Assembly: GCA_016793885.1 (NCBI GenBank)
Contig: JAEUHE010000012.1
Location: 1-64,000, forward strand
Direction of reading: 5' to 3'
From: Verrucomicrobiales bacterium
GTDB lineage: Bacteria; Verrucomicrobiota; Verrucomicrobiia; Limisphaerales; UBA11320
Length of the DNA stretch: 64,000 bases
Of this stretch, positions 1 through 8,634 are shown in pieces. Position numbers and translations under genes: made by a program. The number at the start of each line of letters is the position of its first letter. Within the stretch, counting starts at the first letter, position 1. A model generated the notes under the pieces. That model had not been told where the DNA came from and did not search any database. It was given only the letters and a program-made list of their open reading frames with translations.

Positions 1-84
1 GGCCCCGCCCACCGGGCTGCCCGGGCGCGGTCCCCTGTTTTTCCGGCGGCGCGGGGGCCTGCTGGGGGCCCGCGTTCAACCCCC

Positions 85-324
85 CCCTACCGCCGTGACG
101 ATGTGGGGATAGGGCAGATTTGACCGCGAAGCGGTTCGACGCGGGGTAGGGCGAGACTCTGTTCGAGCCCTGACATGCCCTGCGTTGGCGAAAGGGAAGG
201 GGCTGCGGCGAGGAGAGCCGAGATGGCGACGAACACCTGGCGGGCCTTGCGGAGTTGCCCCTTTGTTATCCTGAGCGTGGGGCAGGAGTGGGCTCGACGG
301 AGTCTCTCCCTACCGCCGTGACGA
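85..324. repeat. Repeat-rich intergenic block downstream of hrpB
   Basis: No gene is supported in the first 352 bases. A 17-bp direct repeat (CCCTACCGCCGTGACGA) occurs at 85-101 and 308-324. Between the copies, 146-183 and 277-313 form an imperfect inverted repeat of about 37 bp built around GTAGGG, GAGACTC and TCGAGCCC. A smaller hairpin (ACCGC-GAA-GCGGT) lies near 123-135. The frames that cross this block on either strand have no protein-like composition. The structure resembles the mobile or REP-like palindromic elements scattered between genes in verrucomicrobial genomes. It could also help terminate the helicase transcript, which ends at 353. Confidence 0.55.
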
Positions 325-352
325 GATGGTGTGTTTATCCCAGGCGGTCTGG

Positions 353-3022
353 TTACACCCAAATGACGCCGGGATACTTCTTGGACAGGGTCGAGCGGAG
401 TTTGGGATACGTCAGACTTTTGAATGCAGGCCAGTTGAAGGTGGACTCGAGGCGCTTGCCATCGGGAGTGCAGAGCCAAAGCTTAACCGGAAGCTTGTTC
501 TCCAGGATATGAGGATGCTCCTTGAGGGCGAAGGTTTCGTGGAGCTTCACCTGGGCCTCTGGCGACTGAGGTTCGCCCTCTTCATCTCGAGCTGCTTCAG
601 CGTAGGTCAATTTGAGCTTCTTCCCGTCATGCCAGGGGATTGCTAGCGGTGTGAGCTCATCCAGCCAGCCCCGTTGCTCGGGGGCGAGATGGGCCAGGAA
701 GGCTTCCTTCAACGCAGCGGCTTGTGCCTCCTTGACCAGCGTCATCCCTTCGAAGGCCCGAGTGAGTGCCTTGAGCTGTGCGTCGCGATCGAACGGGGGA
801 AACTCGAGCTCGGGCGCGGCGGCGTCGATGAGGTTGATCCGGGCCATCAGCTGCTTCAGCTCGTGATTGAGCTGTGGAAGCTCGAACCAGCCGCGCAGAA
901 ACGCGTCCGCCAGGCAGCGGCCCGAAGCCTCCGGATCCACTTCGCGCTGATGCTGATGATCGATGACCAGATCTTGGAAACGAATCAGGCGCACGGCGGC
1001 AACCCGCTTGTGCCCGCGATCGAACAAGTGTTCGACCTCTCCGGTGAGCTGATCGGGAAATAACTCCTGGAGCCATTCCTTCTTCACCGCGGTGGCTAGT
1101 CCCAAGAGGGTCAGAGGACTGGATCCTCGGCCGGGCACCTCGCGGATGGTGGCCGCGACGAACAGAGCTTCCTGCTGCACGACGCTTTCACGCATGAGCG
1201 TGGCGTGTCGACCTTCGGTGAGATCGCACTCCAATGTTCCCAGATCGCGACGGATCGCCAGCTGATCGGCAAACCCCACCGCCAGACAGCGCAGCAGAGG
1301 ATCCTGCGCGGCGGCCGCTTTGCTTTTGGTGTCTGTCGGTGCCGGATCGTTGCCTCCGGTGGCCGAAGGGCTTCCATCGGCCGGGGCCGCATCGCGTACG
1401 AAGCCATGCTGCCGCGCGATGTCGAGGATCTGCTTGAACGTCTGCTCCACCTCGCGAGCAACTTTGCCATTGATGCCGTAGCGACGGCAGCGCTCAGGAT
1501 TGAAGTCGCTGTTCTTGGCGAACTGATAGGCGCGCATCAGCGTGTAGAAATCGGACAGCGCGCTGGCTTCGAATAGCTCCCGCGCTTCGGCGATGTGTTT
1601 GTCGTCGCGTCCGATGCGCGTGAGTAAGTCGCGTCCACTGACGAGCGCGGCGCAGAGTGCCGCGGCCGGGACGCAGCCGTGCTTGGAAGCTTGGACCAGC
1701 ATTCGCGAGTAGCGGGGATGCATGGGGAGTCGAAGCATCTGGCGTCCGACGAGGGTGAGATCACTTTCGTGACGATGCGTTTCGATGGCTTGGCCTGCTA
1801 TCGGGCGTGCGCTGCGCAGTGCGCCCAGCTGGGTGAGTAGCGATTCCGCCCTCTCCACGGCTTGAGTGTCCGGCTTGTCGAGCCAGGCGAAGCCTGCCGC
1901 TCGGCGGATGCCCAGGGAATGCAACAGCAGCACCACCTCGGCGAGGTCGGCCCGCTGGATTTCGGGGGTATTTCGCTCCGCTCGATTCAGGTGAGCGCTC
2001 TCGGTCCAAAGTCGCCAGCAGGTTCCGGGCGCAGTCCGGCCGGCGCGGCCTTTGCGCTGGTCGGCCGAGGCCCGGCTGATCGGCTCGAGATTGAGTGTGC
2101 CGATCCCGCGCTCGGCATCGTAGCGGGCCACGCGGGCCAGTCCGGAGTCGACGACATGACGGATGCCGTCAATGGTTACGGAGGTTTCGGCGACGTTGGT
2201 CGCCACGATGACCTTGCGCAGTGCGTTGGGAGCGAAAGCCAGGTCCTGCTCCTCGGGAGAAAGCTCCCCGTGCAGCGGGATCAGGGCCACGCGTTCGGCC
2301 AACCGTTGGCTGCGGATGGCGTTCATGGTGGACAGGATTTCGCCCATGCCCGGCATGAAGACCAAGATGTCCCCCTCGACGCTGGTTTGTATAATGCGCT
2401 CGACGGCATCCGCCGCTTGCTCGGTGATGGGGCGATCGTCGGGGCAGTCAAGATAGGAGACTTCGACCGGCCAGGATTGGCCCTCGGAGATCACAATTGG
2501 GCAGCCGCCCAGATAGGCCGCGACTGGCTCGGCATCGAGGGTGGCGGACATCACGCCGATTTTGAGATCGGGCCGGGTCGTGGCTTGGAGCTGCTTGGCC
2601 AGGGCGAGCGCTACATCGCTGAGCAGGTTCCGTTCATGGAACTCATCGAAGAGCAGGACGCCGACGTCGCTGAGTTGCGGGTCGTCCTGGATTTGACGGA
2701 GCAGAACCCCTTCGGTGATGAAGAGGATGCGAGTGCCCGCTTCCGTCCGGTCCTCGAAACGTATTTGATAGCCGACTTCTTTGCCTACCGGTGACTTCCG
2801 TTCCCACGCCACGCGGGCTGCGACTGTGCGTGCGGCGACTCGACGCGGTTGCAATACGATGATCTTCTTGTCGCCCGCTAGTCCTGCATCCAAGGCCATC
2901 TGGGGGACCTGGGTGGTTTTTCCGGAGCCGGTGGGGGCGACCAGAACCAAGCGATTGCCCTCCCGGAGCGGGCGGAGCAACGCGTCGTGGACATCCCAAA
3001 TGGGCAGTTCGCGTCCGGTCAT
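353..3022 (-). CDS. hrpB: ATP-dependent helicase, HrpB type (DEAH/RHA)
   Basis: Predicted DEAH/RHA-family RNA helicase of 889 residues. Walker A (APTGSGKT) lies at residues 29-36, followed by motif II DEFHER, motif III SAT, and the C-terminal helicase motifs VATNVAETSVTI and QRKGRAGR. The C-terminal part (PW-DGK, VKLHETFAL, PKLRSTLSKKYPGVIW) matches the HrpB C-terminal domain rather than the longer HrpA tail, although 889 residues is somewhat longer than enterobacterial HrpB (about 820). An ATG at 3022 is preferred because it precedes the conserved RELPIWD segment by only a few residues. A GTG at 3061 would add 13 residues and overlap the upstream TMEM14-like gene. The cellular role of HrpB is poorly defined even in model bacteria. 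Confidence 0.9.
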   Translation of the reverse strand: MTGRELPIWDVHDALLRPLREGNRLVLVAPTGSGKTTQVPQMALDAGLAGDKKIIVLQPRRVAARTVAARVAWERKSPVGKEVGYQIRFEDRTEAGTRILFITEGVLLRQIQDDPQLSDVGVLLFDEFHERNLLSDVALALAKQLQATTRPDLKIGVMSATLDAEPVAAYLGGCPIVISEGQSWPVEVSYLDCPDDRPITEQAADAVERIIQTSVEGDILVFMPGMGEILSTMNAIRSQRLAERVALIPLHGELSPEEQDLAFAPNALRKVIVATNVAETSVTIDGIRHVVDSGLARVARYDAERGIGTLNLEPISRASADQRKGRAGRTAPGTCWRLWTESAHLNRAERNTPEIQRADLAEVVLLLHSLGIRRAAGFAWLDKPDTQAVERAESLLTQLGALRSARPIAGQAIETHRHESDLTLVGRQMLRLPMHPRYSRMLVQASKHGCVPAAALCAALVSGRDLLTRIGRDDKHIAEARELFEASALSDFYTLMRAYQFAKNSDFNPERCRRYGINGKVAREVEQTFKQILDIARQHGFVRDAAPADGSPSATGGNDPAPTDTKSKAAAAQDPLLRCLAVGFADQLAIRRDLGTLECDLTEGRHATLMRESVVQQEALFVAATIREVPGRGSSPLTLLGLATAVKKEWLQELFPDQLTGEVEHLFDRGHKRVAAVRLIRFQDLVIDHQHQREVDPEASGRCLADAFLRGWFELPQLNHELKQLMARINLIDAAAPELEFPPFDRDAQLKALTRAFEGMTLVKEAQAAALKEAFLAHLAPEQRGWLDELTPLAIPWHDGKKLKLTYAEAARDEEGEPQSPEAQVKLHETFALKEHPHILENKLPVKLWLCTPDGKRLESTFNWPAFKSLTYPKLRSTLSKKYPGVIWV

Positions 3023-3041
3023 GGGGAGGGCAGCTGGAGCG

Positions 3042-3344
3042 CTAGACTTTGGGGGTGGCACCGACGAACAGCAGCGCCAGGGCTACCAGGCTCAAAATGG
3101 CCATCATGCCCATGGGCATGAATTTCTTTCCTTTGGCAAAGCGCAGTCCGAAAAACACGGTGAGGAACATTAGGAAGCCCTTGGCGACATCCAGGCTGAA
3201 GTAGCCCAGCGCGCAGAGGATTAGCGGGATCGACAGCACCGAAGAGGCGATCAGCGAGGCCTTGCTGCCGGCTTTGATGAAACCCATTAAGCCGCCGGCG
3301 ATGAGAAAGGCGATGTAGACCCACAAAATCACAGTAGCGTTCAT
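3042..3344 (-). CDS. TMEM14-family small membrane protein
   Basis: A 100-residue, almost entirely hydrophobic protein with about four predicted membrane segments (starting MNATVILWVYIAFLIAGG). Glycine-rich turns such as GGLMGFIKAGSKASL and the tail FAKGKKFMPMGMM are typical of the Tmemb_14 family, which in bacteria are uncharacterised inner-membrane proteins. The ATG at 3344 is chosen because AGGA lies just upstream; an ATG at 3359 would add five residues. The gene lies 19 bp upstream of the helicase in the same direction, so the two are probably co-transcribed. No substrate can be inferred. Confidence 0.75.
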   Translation of the reverse strand: MNATVILWVYIAFLIAGGLMGFIKAGSKASLIASSVLSIPLILCALGYFSLDVAKGFLMFLTVFFGLRFAKGKKFMPMGMMAILSLVALALLFVGATPKV

Positions 3345-3395
3345 AGTCCTGAGAAACATAAGGGGCGCGTGGTGGTGAGGGCACGAACAATCTGC

Positions 3396-3484
3396 TCTCG
3401 CAGCACCGGCTGTCGGCGCGATGGAACGGCGGTCGTTCGGTGTAGGAACAGGATCGCATCGCGCCGACAGCCGGTGCTGCGAGA
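3396..3484. repeat. Perfect 28-bp inverted repeat with 33-nt loop
   Basis: Positions 3396-3423 and 3457-3484 are perfect reverse complements over 28 bp. The core is CAGCACCGGCTGTCGGCGCG. The 33-nt loop holds a further small hairpin (GAACG-GCGGT-CGTTC at 3424-3438). It sits between the divergent TMEM14-like and glycosyltransferase genes, so neither gene needs it as a terminator. No T-tract follows on either strand. A perfect stem this long suggests a recently moved palindromic (MITE or REP-like) element or a strong structured RNA. Confidence 0.85.
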
Positions 3485-3573
3485 AGGCGCTGCGTGCGGG
3501 GGGGATGGACGGCTCTTGATATCCAAAGGGTTTGGGCTTGCGCAGTCCCCCCGCAGCTGCTGGATTCTGACCC

Positions 3574-4368
3574 ATGGGCCGACAACGTTGCACAGCCACC
3601 ATCCTCACCTTCAATGAGGAATCCAATCTCGCCGACTGCTTGGAGGGGTTGGGCTGGGCGGACGAGATTGTGGTGGTGGATTCGGGAAGTACGGATCGGA
3701 CCTTGGAGATCGCGCGTCGCTACACCCATTCGGTCTGGGTAAATCCATGGCCTGGATTCACTGAGCAAAAGAACTTCGCGGCGAGCCAGGCTGCCCATCC
3801 GTGGATCTTCAATGTGGATGCTGATGAGCGGGTGACGCCGGAATTGCAACGGGCATTGGTGGAGGTCTTGGAGAACCCTCGCCAGGAGGGCTATGAGGTG
3901 CCGCGGGCCAATTTTTTTCTCGGGCGCCACATGAAGTGGGGAGGGTGGTCGCCGGATCGGGTGCTTCGGCTTTACCGGAAGGACGCAGGACGGTTTGGCG
4001 GGGTGGAACCGCACGCCAAGGTTCTGCTCGACTCGGCCCAGGTGGGTCGACTTGAGGCACCGCTGATCCATTTCACCTACCGCTCCTTCGCGCACTTTGT
4101 TTCCAAACAAACCCCCTACGCGGAAGCGACGGCCCGAGCTCGGATGGAGGCAGGAAAGCGCTATGCCTGTCTGCCTTTAAGGATTTTTTTGAAGTCGGTT
4201 TGGAAGTTCTTTGAGGTCTATTGTTGGAAACTGGGGCTGCTGGATGGGACCCATGGTTTGGTGGCAGCCTTGGGTTACTCTTATCGGACTTACCTCCAGG
4301 AAACCATCCTCTGGGAACGCACTCGGCTTCCGGAGCCATCGATTGGCGAGACGCAAACGCGGCGGTAG
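3574..4368 (+). CDS. Family 2 glycosyltransferase, WaaE/KdtX-like
   Basis: A 264-residue cytoplasmic GT-A glycosyltransferase. The N-terminus TATILTFNEESNLADCL and EIVVVDSGSTDRTLEIA bind the nucleotide sugar, and FNVDADERV supplies the DxD metal site. The WSPDRVLRLYRKDAGRF segment and the amphipathic C-terminal helices (FLKSVWKFFEVYCWKLGLLDG) are characteristic of the WaaE/KdtX branch, which adds hexose to the inner core of lipopolysaccharide. The start is the ATG at 3574, directly before the GT-A strand. It is transcribed alone. The acceptor and donor are not determinable from sequence, but a role in LPS or other surface glycan assembly is likely. Confidence 0.85.
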   Translation: MGRQRCTATILTFNEESNLADCLEGLGWADEIVVVDSGSTDRTLEIARRYTHSVWVNPWPGFTEQKNFAASQAAHPWIFNVDADERVTPELQRALVEVLENPRQEGYEVPRANFFLGRHMKWGGWSPDRVLRLYRKDAGRFGGVEPHAKVLLDSAQVGRLEAPLIHFTYRSFAHFVSKQTPYAEATARARMEAGKRYACLPLRIFLKSVWKFFEVYCWKLGLLDGTHGLVAALGYSYRTYLQETILWERTRLPEPSIGETQTRR

Positions 4369-4462
4369 GCCCCTGCTGTTTGCTGTTGAGAATTGGAGGG
4401 CGTTATACCGGGGGTGTCACTGTGCTTCCCGCCCCGGCCCATCTTTTTGAACCCTCCGGTTT

Positions 4463-4690
4463 CTAGGTGTTGGATTCAGGAACGTGAAGGTGTCGATTTT
4501 GCCGGCGATACTCGGCAAGGACTTCCCGGACTTCGTCATCCATGCGCCTGACGTTCGGTGAAAATGTCTCTGCCTGGGACATTTTTTGAGACACTTGCCT
4601 TGGCCTTGGGGCAAAACGGGCGAGCCGAACCTGTTTAGGAAGGGCTTCCCTGACCGCCAGTGCAGCGCTGTCGATGAGGCGACACAGCAT
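4463..4690 (-). CDS. Possible small protein, unrecognised
   Basis: The roughly 540-base gap 4369-4912 holds only this 75-residue candidate. The C-terminal half (MDDEVREVLAEYRRQNRHLHVPES) looks like a charged helix and is the only protein-like stretch. The N-terminus is arginine- and alanine-rich and could be untranslated; an internal ATG at MSQAETF would give a shorter product. No family was recognised and the ribosome binding site is weak. It may be a small regulator, a remnant, or chance. Confidence 0.22.
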   Translation of the reverse strand: MLCRLIDSAALAVREALPKQVRLARFAPRPRQVSQKMSQAETFSPNVRRMDDEVREVLAEYRRQNRHLHVPESNT

Positions 4691-4912
4691 CGAAATTCGC
4701 CCCGAATCTGCCAGGAAAGCTTAACCTGTTGATAGACGCGGTTGGTTGATGTTTCTGGAGCGTTGGCGCGAGAAAGATTGTCTTACCCAAGGACACATTT
4801 GAGACCAAAAGTCTGGTGGTTTCTAGCTAAGGTTAGATTTGGCATTCGCTCTGCTTGTTAGGAGGAGTGTGGTTGATCTCCGATTGACCCCCGAACCTGA
4901 ACTTAAGAAGCC

Positions 4913-5191
4913 ATGACTACTAAAGACCTTGTTTACCTGAGCTTGCTGGCACTCTCTGCGATCGTCTTCTACTGGGCTGGTTTCTATGGTGGGTTCAACA
5001 CGACGCTGCGCATCCTGAAGGCTAAGGATGACGAAGCCGTCAACGACACCGATATTGAGCTTTCTGTTCCGGAGCAGCCGCTCCTGTCCTCCACGGGTAT
5101 CGAATCCATTACGTCCACTCGGCGCCACAACACCGTGTCGGTCGGTTCGACCCTGCTTCCTCAGAAGTCCAATTATTTTGGCCGAAACTAA
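4913..5191 (+). CDS. Small single-span membrane protein, function unknown
   Basis: A 92-residue protein with an N-terminal hydrophobic segment (residues 6-27, VYLSLLALSAIVFYWAGFYGG) followed by a polar tail rich in Ser, Thr and acidic residues with no recognised domain. Codon use is like the neighbours. AAGAAG lies just before the ATG and a strong rho-independent terminator follows 48 bases after the stop, which together support a real, independently expressed gene. The product is probably anchored in the inner membrane; which side the tail faces cannot be told. Confidence 0.6.
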   Translation: MTTKDLVYLSLLALSAIVFYWAGFYGGFNTTLRILKAKDDEAVNDTDIELSVPEQPLLSSTGIESITSTRRHNTVSVGSTLLPQKSNYFGRN

Positions 5192-5238
5192 ATCGGCCTA
5201 CCTGAGTAGCCCCCTTTACGATTTACTTCATAAGACTG

Positions 5239-5264
5239 AAAGCCCGCGGATGCGGGCTTTTTTT
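5239..5264 (+). terminator. Rho-independent terminator between convergent genes
   Basis: A perfect 9-bp stem (AAAGCCCGC / GCGGGCTTT, 5239-5247 and 5252-5260) with a GGAT loop runs directly into a T-tract (5258-5264). It ends the small membrane protein transcript. The T-tract overlaps the stop codon of the convergent propeller gene, and the A-rich left arm gives a partial T-tract on the minus strand, so it may act weakly in both directions. Confidence 0.9.
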
Positions 5265-7401
5265 ATTCCCCACGTAGCCTTGTTCGGTAATAGGCCTGCG
5301 GTGCCGCATTCGTCGCTGGCTGGGTGAACAGATAGGTGAGGGTGCCCGACCCTTGACTCATCTCAAGGTAGGAAAGAGGCGTCCAGGTGTCAGGGAAAAG
5401 CGTTTGGCTCCATTCCAGGTTAAACCCTTGATCCACGTGGCCGCCGAATAGGAAAAGATGATTCCAGAGCTCTCCTGTCGGACTGAGGGTCCGCGAGTAA
5501 GCCAAAATTTCCACCGGGGTTGTGTCCGAGACAACGGAACTTCTGAGGATGGCCCCTTCCTCGCCCACCATGATGAGTTGCCGGCCATCCGTGGCCAGGC
5601 CGTAGAGATCCCGATAGGTGTAGGTATTGAGTTCCTTCCAGGAGGCGTAGTTGGTGCTCCAGCGCAGCGTGCCACTTTGGCCAAGAATGAAACAAGCATC
5701 CCCCGCCCACGCGACATCGGTGAGGAACTCGGTGGTTCCTGACACTCGCGCAACCCACGCGCTGTCATTGGTGCTGGTCAGCAGAGTGCCGCCTTCGCCT
5801 ACGGCCACGCGCGTGCCGTCGTGTTCGCGAACTCGGAATAGCCAGGCCGTGGTGGGACTCGTGATTCGACGCCAACCCAGTCCGTTGGCTCCCCCCGCAA
5901 TCAGTGTCCCTTTTTGGCCGCACGCGATGAATCCGTCCGGCGTCGTGGTGACGCTCGATAGCAGGTTGGCGTTGACCGGATTGCGTCGGGTCCAGAGGCT
6001 TCCGTTGCTGCTCACCACGATTTCCCCCTGATCGCCGACCGCCACATAAAGGCCGTGGCCGGCGGTGATTCCCTGGAGTTGGTTCGTGGTCGGCTTGTTC
6101 TCAGATTCGAGCCAGATAACCCCGAAGGTTGAACTAAGATTCGTTCCGTTCCCCGACTGTGAGGGCAGGTTGGTGAGCAGGTTGGGGCTCCGGATGATCG
6201 AGCCTTTCGTTCCGACGGCCACCAGCAGGTTGGAATCGCCTCCCACCCCCAGCAGCGTGACATTGGTCACGGAACGTGGTGCGAGCTCCAGGGTCCAATC
6301 GACTCCTTCGCTGCTGGTCAGCAGAGTTCCGTTCTGACCGACGGCGACATAAAGATCATTCAGTCGAGTTGCGCTCCACAGCCAGGGGCGAAGCGATTCG
6401 GAGGTTTCCAACCAGGAGTAGGGGAAACCGGCGAGTGGTTGGTATCCTTCAACCATCAGACCGCTACGGCCGGCGGCCAGGAAGTAGTTGGACCGCGCCA
6501 TGGAGGCATAATATGTTCCAGCAGGCGCGGGATAGTTCGAGAGAATGAACTGATCCACCCAGGGACCGTTTGTTTCGCTGATGAGCAGATCGAAGCTGCC
6601 CCCGACCAGTCGCGAGGAGGCGTTGGCTGAGGCCGTCCAGAGGTCATTGGTTCGGCCGGAGGATTCGAGGCTCCAGTTGATACCATTGCTACTCGACCCG
6701 ATCGTACCCGCCCGTCCCACGGCGAGGTATCGGCCCCCTCCGTAGGTGATTCCCAGCCAATCCTTGGTCCCAACGGAGCGCGAAACCCAATTAGTTCCTT
6801 GCTGGCTTTGGAGCACTGTTCCCTGTTGGCCGACCGCGACGAAGCCAGCCGGCCCGTGAGCAACCCCCGTCAGCCACGTGCTGAAGGGGGTTGATTGCCG
6901 CTTCCAACGCACCCCGTCATTGCTGGTGTAGATGGCTCCCGCGTCACCCACCGCCACGATCTGCTGGGGAGAAGCCGCCACCCCTTCGAGCCAATCCTCA
7001 GTCGGCCCGTCCAAATGAGTTCCTGGTTGGATACTTTGGGGTCCGTTAAGGTTATCGGAGTAGTATACCGAACCACTTTCCCCTACGAGAACTGCTCTTC
7101 CGGTCGGTAGGAACAGAGCAGCGCGCAAGGCTAGGTTGGTTCCAGTTTCGCGCGGAATCCAAGTCACCAGGTCATCGCTGTAGTAGATAAGCCCTCTTTC
7201 CGTCACTTGGAGCCCTCGTTGGAGGGCATCGGAGTAAGTCAGGCCGAAAACCTGGTTGCCGTGTGGTTTTGGATTTGACCATCGCGTGTGAGCCGAGGGA
7301 GGTGCGGCAAAGCACTGAACATCAGCATGGTGGAGCACCAGGCTGATCCAGCACAACCGAGCGATCAGGCCGATCGGCGCGTGAAAAACGCGGTACGCCA
7401 T
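5263..7401 (-). CDS. Secreted YCF48-like repeat beta-propeller protein
   Basis: A 712-residue exported protein with an N-terminal hydrophobic signal (residues about 8-32, ending near CFAAPP). The body contains roughly a dozen repeats of the pattern VAVGxxGxIxxSxDGxxW, the blade signature of YCF48-like/sialidase-type beta-propellers, although the strict catalytic residues of sialidases are not evident. The last 80 residues (EWSQTLFPDTWTPLSYLEM and YYRTRL) form the C-terminal module often seen at the end of secreted verrucomicrobial proteins, possibly a sorting or adhesion domain. The ATG at 7401 gives the signal peptide directly. It is convergent with the small membrane protein and shares its terminator region. 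Function is unknown; binding of a cell-surface or extracellular ligand is the usual guess. Confidence 0.75.
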   Translation of the reverse strand: MAYRVFHAPIGLIARLCWISLVLHHADVQCFAAPPSAHTRWSNPKPHGNQVFGLTYSDALQRGLQVTERGLIYYSDDLVTWIPRETGTNLALRAALFLPTGRAVLVGESGSVYYSDNLNGPQSIQPGTHLDGPTEDWLEGVAASPQQIVAVGDAGAIYTSNDGVRWKRQSTPFSTWLTGVAHGPAGFVAVGQQGTVLQSQQGTNWVSRSVGTKDWLGITYGGGRYLAVGRAGTIGSSSNGINWSLESSGRTNDLWTASANASSRLVGGSFDLLISETNGPWVDQFILSNYPAPAGTYYASMARSNYFLAAGRSGLMVEGYQPLAGFPYSWLETSESLRPWLWSATRLNDLYVAVGQNGTLLTSSEGVDWTLELAPRSVTNVTLLGVGGDSNLLVAVGTKGSIIRSPNLLTNLPSQSGNGTNLSSTFGVIWLESENKPTTNQLQGITAGHGLYVAVGDQGEIVVSSNGSLWTRRNPVNANLLSSVTTTPDGFIACGQKGTLIAGGANGLGWRRITSPTTAWLFRVREHDGTRVAVGEGGTLLTSTNDSAWVARVSGTTEFLTDVAWAGDACFILGQSGTLRWSTNYASWKELNTYTYRDLYGLATDGRQLIMVGEEGAILRSSVVSDTTPVEILAYSRTLSPTGELWNHLFLFGGHVDQGFNLEWSQTLFPDTWTPLSYLEMSQGSGTLTYLFTQPATNAAPQAYYRTRLRGE

Positions 7402-7483
7402 GTTTGAGTTGGAAGACCTTCATCAGGCTAACACTCTGCGGCAGAAAGTGCCAGCGGGGAGTTGGAGGGGACTCTGGTCATTC

Positions 7484-7602
7484 GTAATCGTAATCCCTTC
7501 CTCCTCAACATCGGACCCCGTTACTCCGCCAGGATACCGCCACGAGGTGGGAACCAGGAAACCAAACCGACTGACGGATTACGATTACGATTACGATTAC
7601 GA
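7484..7602. repeat. GATTAC hexamer tandem repeats in the propeller-fabI spacer
   Basis: The 300-bp spacer between the divergent propeller gene and fabI holds (GTAATC)2 at 7484-7495 and (GATTAC)4 at 7577-7600, i.e. the same hexamer on opposite strands about 80 bp apart. The same hexamer array recurs at 18466-18483. An open frame reads through the repeats into fabI, but it adds 80 residues absent from the FabI family and is not accepted. Confidence 0.8.
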
Positions 7603-7701
7603 GGAAGGGGGCGAGGAGGGATCTGGGACTTTTCGGGATGTAAGTCTTGCCTGAGTGGAGGCTTTGCTTCCATTCTCCCGACGCATTCATATCAACCGTT
7701 T

Positions 7702-8472
7702 ATGACGCTTCTATCTGGAAAAATCGGAGTGGTGTTTGGGGTAGCGAACAAGCGATCCATTGCCTGGGCTATTGCCCAGGCTTGGCATAAGGCTGGCGCT
7801 CAGCTGGCGTTCACCTACCAAGGCGAACGCCTCAAGGAGAATGTGGAGGAATTAGCCTCAACCTTTGGAGCTGATACTTTGCTGATCCCTTGCGACGTGA
7901 CCCGAGATGAGGACATCCAACGAGTCTTCACCGAGGTTGGCCAAAAGTATGGCAAGCTGCACCTCCTGCTGCATTCCGTGGCGTATGCTCCCAAGGACGC
8001 GCTGGAAGGAAAGTTCGTGGACACAAGTCGGGAAGCTTTCCGGGTAGCGCACGATGTGAGCGCCTATTCCTTGGTGGCATTGGCTCGGGGCGCTGCTCCC
8101 CTGATGACCGAAGGGGGAAGCATTGTGGCGATGAGCTACTACGGGGCGGAGAAGGTAGTGCCGCACTATAACGTCATGGGGGTGGCCAAGGCAGCTTTGG
8201 AAGCCAGCACTCGCTACCTCGCCTACGATCTGGGTCCGCAGAAAATCCGGGTTAACTGCATCAGTGCCGGCCCTATGAACACCCTGGCCGCTCGGGGTAT
8301 CGCGGGCTTTTTGGACATGATGAAGCACTATGAGGCCCATTCCCCCCTCAAGCGAAATGTTGCTCCGGACGAGTTGGGGGCGACCGGCGCTTTCCTGGCG
8401 AGTGACGGCGCGGCCGCGATCACCGGGCAGGTCCTTTACGTGGATTGCGGGTATCAGATCATGGGCATGTAG
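7702..8472 (+). CDS. fabI: Enoyl-[acyl-carrier-protein] reductase FabI
   Basis: NADH-dependent enoyl-ACP reductase, last step of each fatty acid elongation cycle. The product is 256 residues, the usual length. It has the FabI-type nucleotide fold start GKIGVVFGVANKRSIAWAIA, the CDVT segment, Tyr146, and the catalytic Tyr156-x6-Lys163 (YNVMGVAK) of the FabI family in the same numbering as E. coli. SAGPMNTLAARGI is the mobile substrate-binding loop. The ATG at 7702 is chosen because the frame upstream has no homology and translates the GATTAC repeats. It stands alone between spacers. The protein class is the target of triclosan and diazaborines. Confidence 0.95.
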   Translation: MTLLSGKIGVVFGVANKRSIAWAIAQAWHKAGAQLAFTYQGERLKENVEELASTFGADTLLIPCDVTRDEDIQRVFTEVGQKYGKLHLLLHSVAYAPKDALEGKFVDTSREAFRVAHDVSAYSLVALARGAAPLMTEGGSIVAMSYYGAEKVVPHYNVMGVAKAALEASTRYLAYDLGPQKIRVNCISAGPMNTLAARGIAGFLDMMKHYEAHSPLKRNVAPDELGATGAFLASDGAAAITGQVLYVDCGYQIMGM

Positions 8473-8634
8473 GCCTCCTTGGAAAAATCGGATCAAGTCT
8501 TTCAGGCTTCACCCGATTCACTGAGAAGTGATTGCCAAACGGTTACGTGGGATCAAAACGCTAAATCTTTTGACCCCTTCCGCAACTTTTACTAGCGTCG
8601 CGCGTTACTCTACACACGCGCACCGGCTAATATT

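Noticed and set aside
121-140. GGTTCGA-type sequence suggesting a tRNA T-arm
   Set aside because: No acceptor or anticodon arms can be built around it; it is part of a short hairpin.
1862-2794. 310-codon open frame opposite the helicase
   Set aside because: Antisense shadow of hrpB caused by high GC; no recognised domain.
7577-7600. Tandem hexamers as a CRISPR-like array
   Set aside because: No spacers and the unit is six bases; it is a microsatellite.
7462-7701. In-frame 80-codon extension upstream of fabI
   Set aside because: It translates GATTAC repeats and has no FabI homology; the ATG at 7702 gives the normal 256-residue enzyme.
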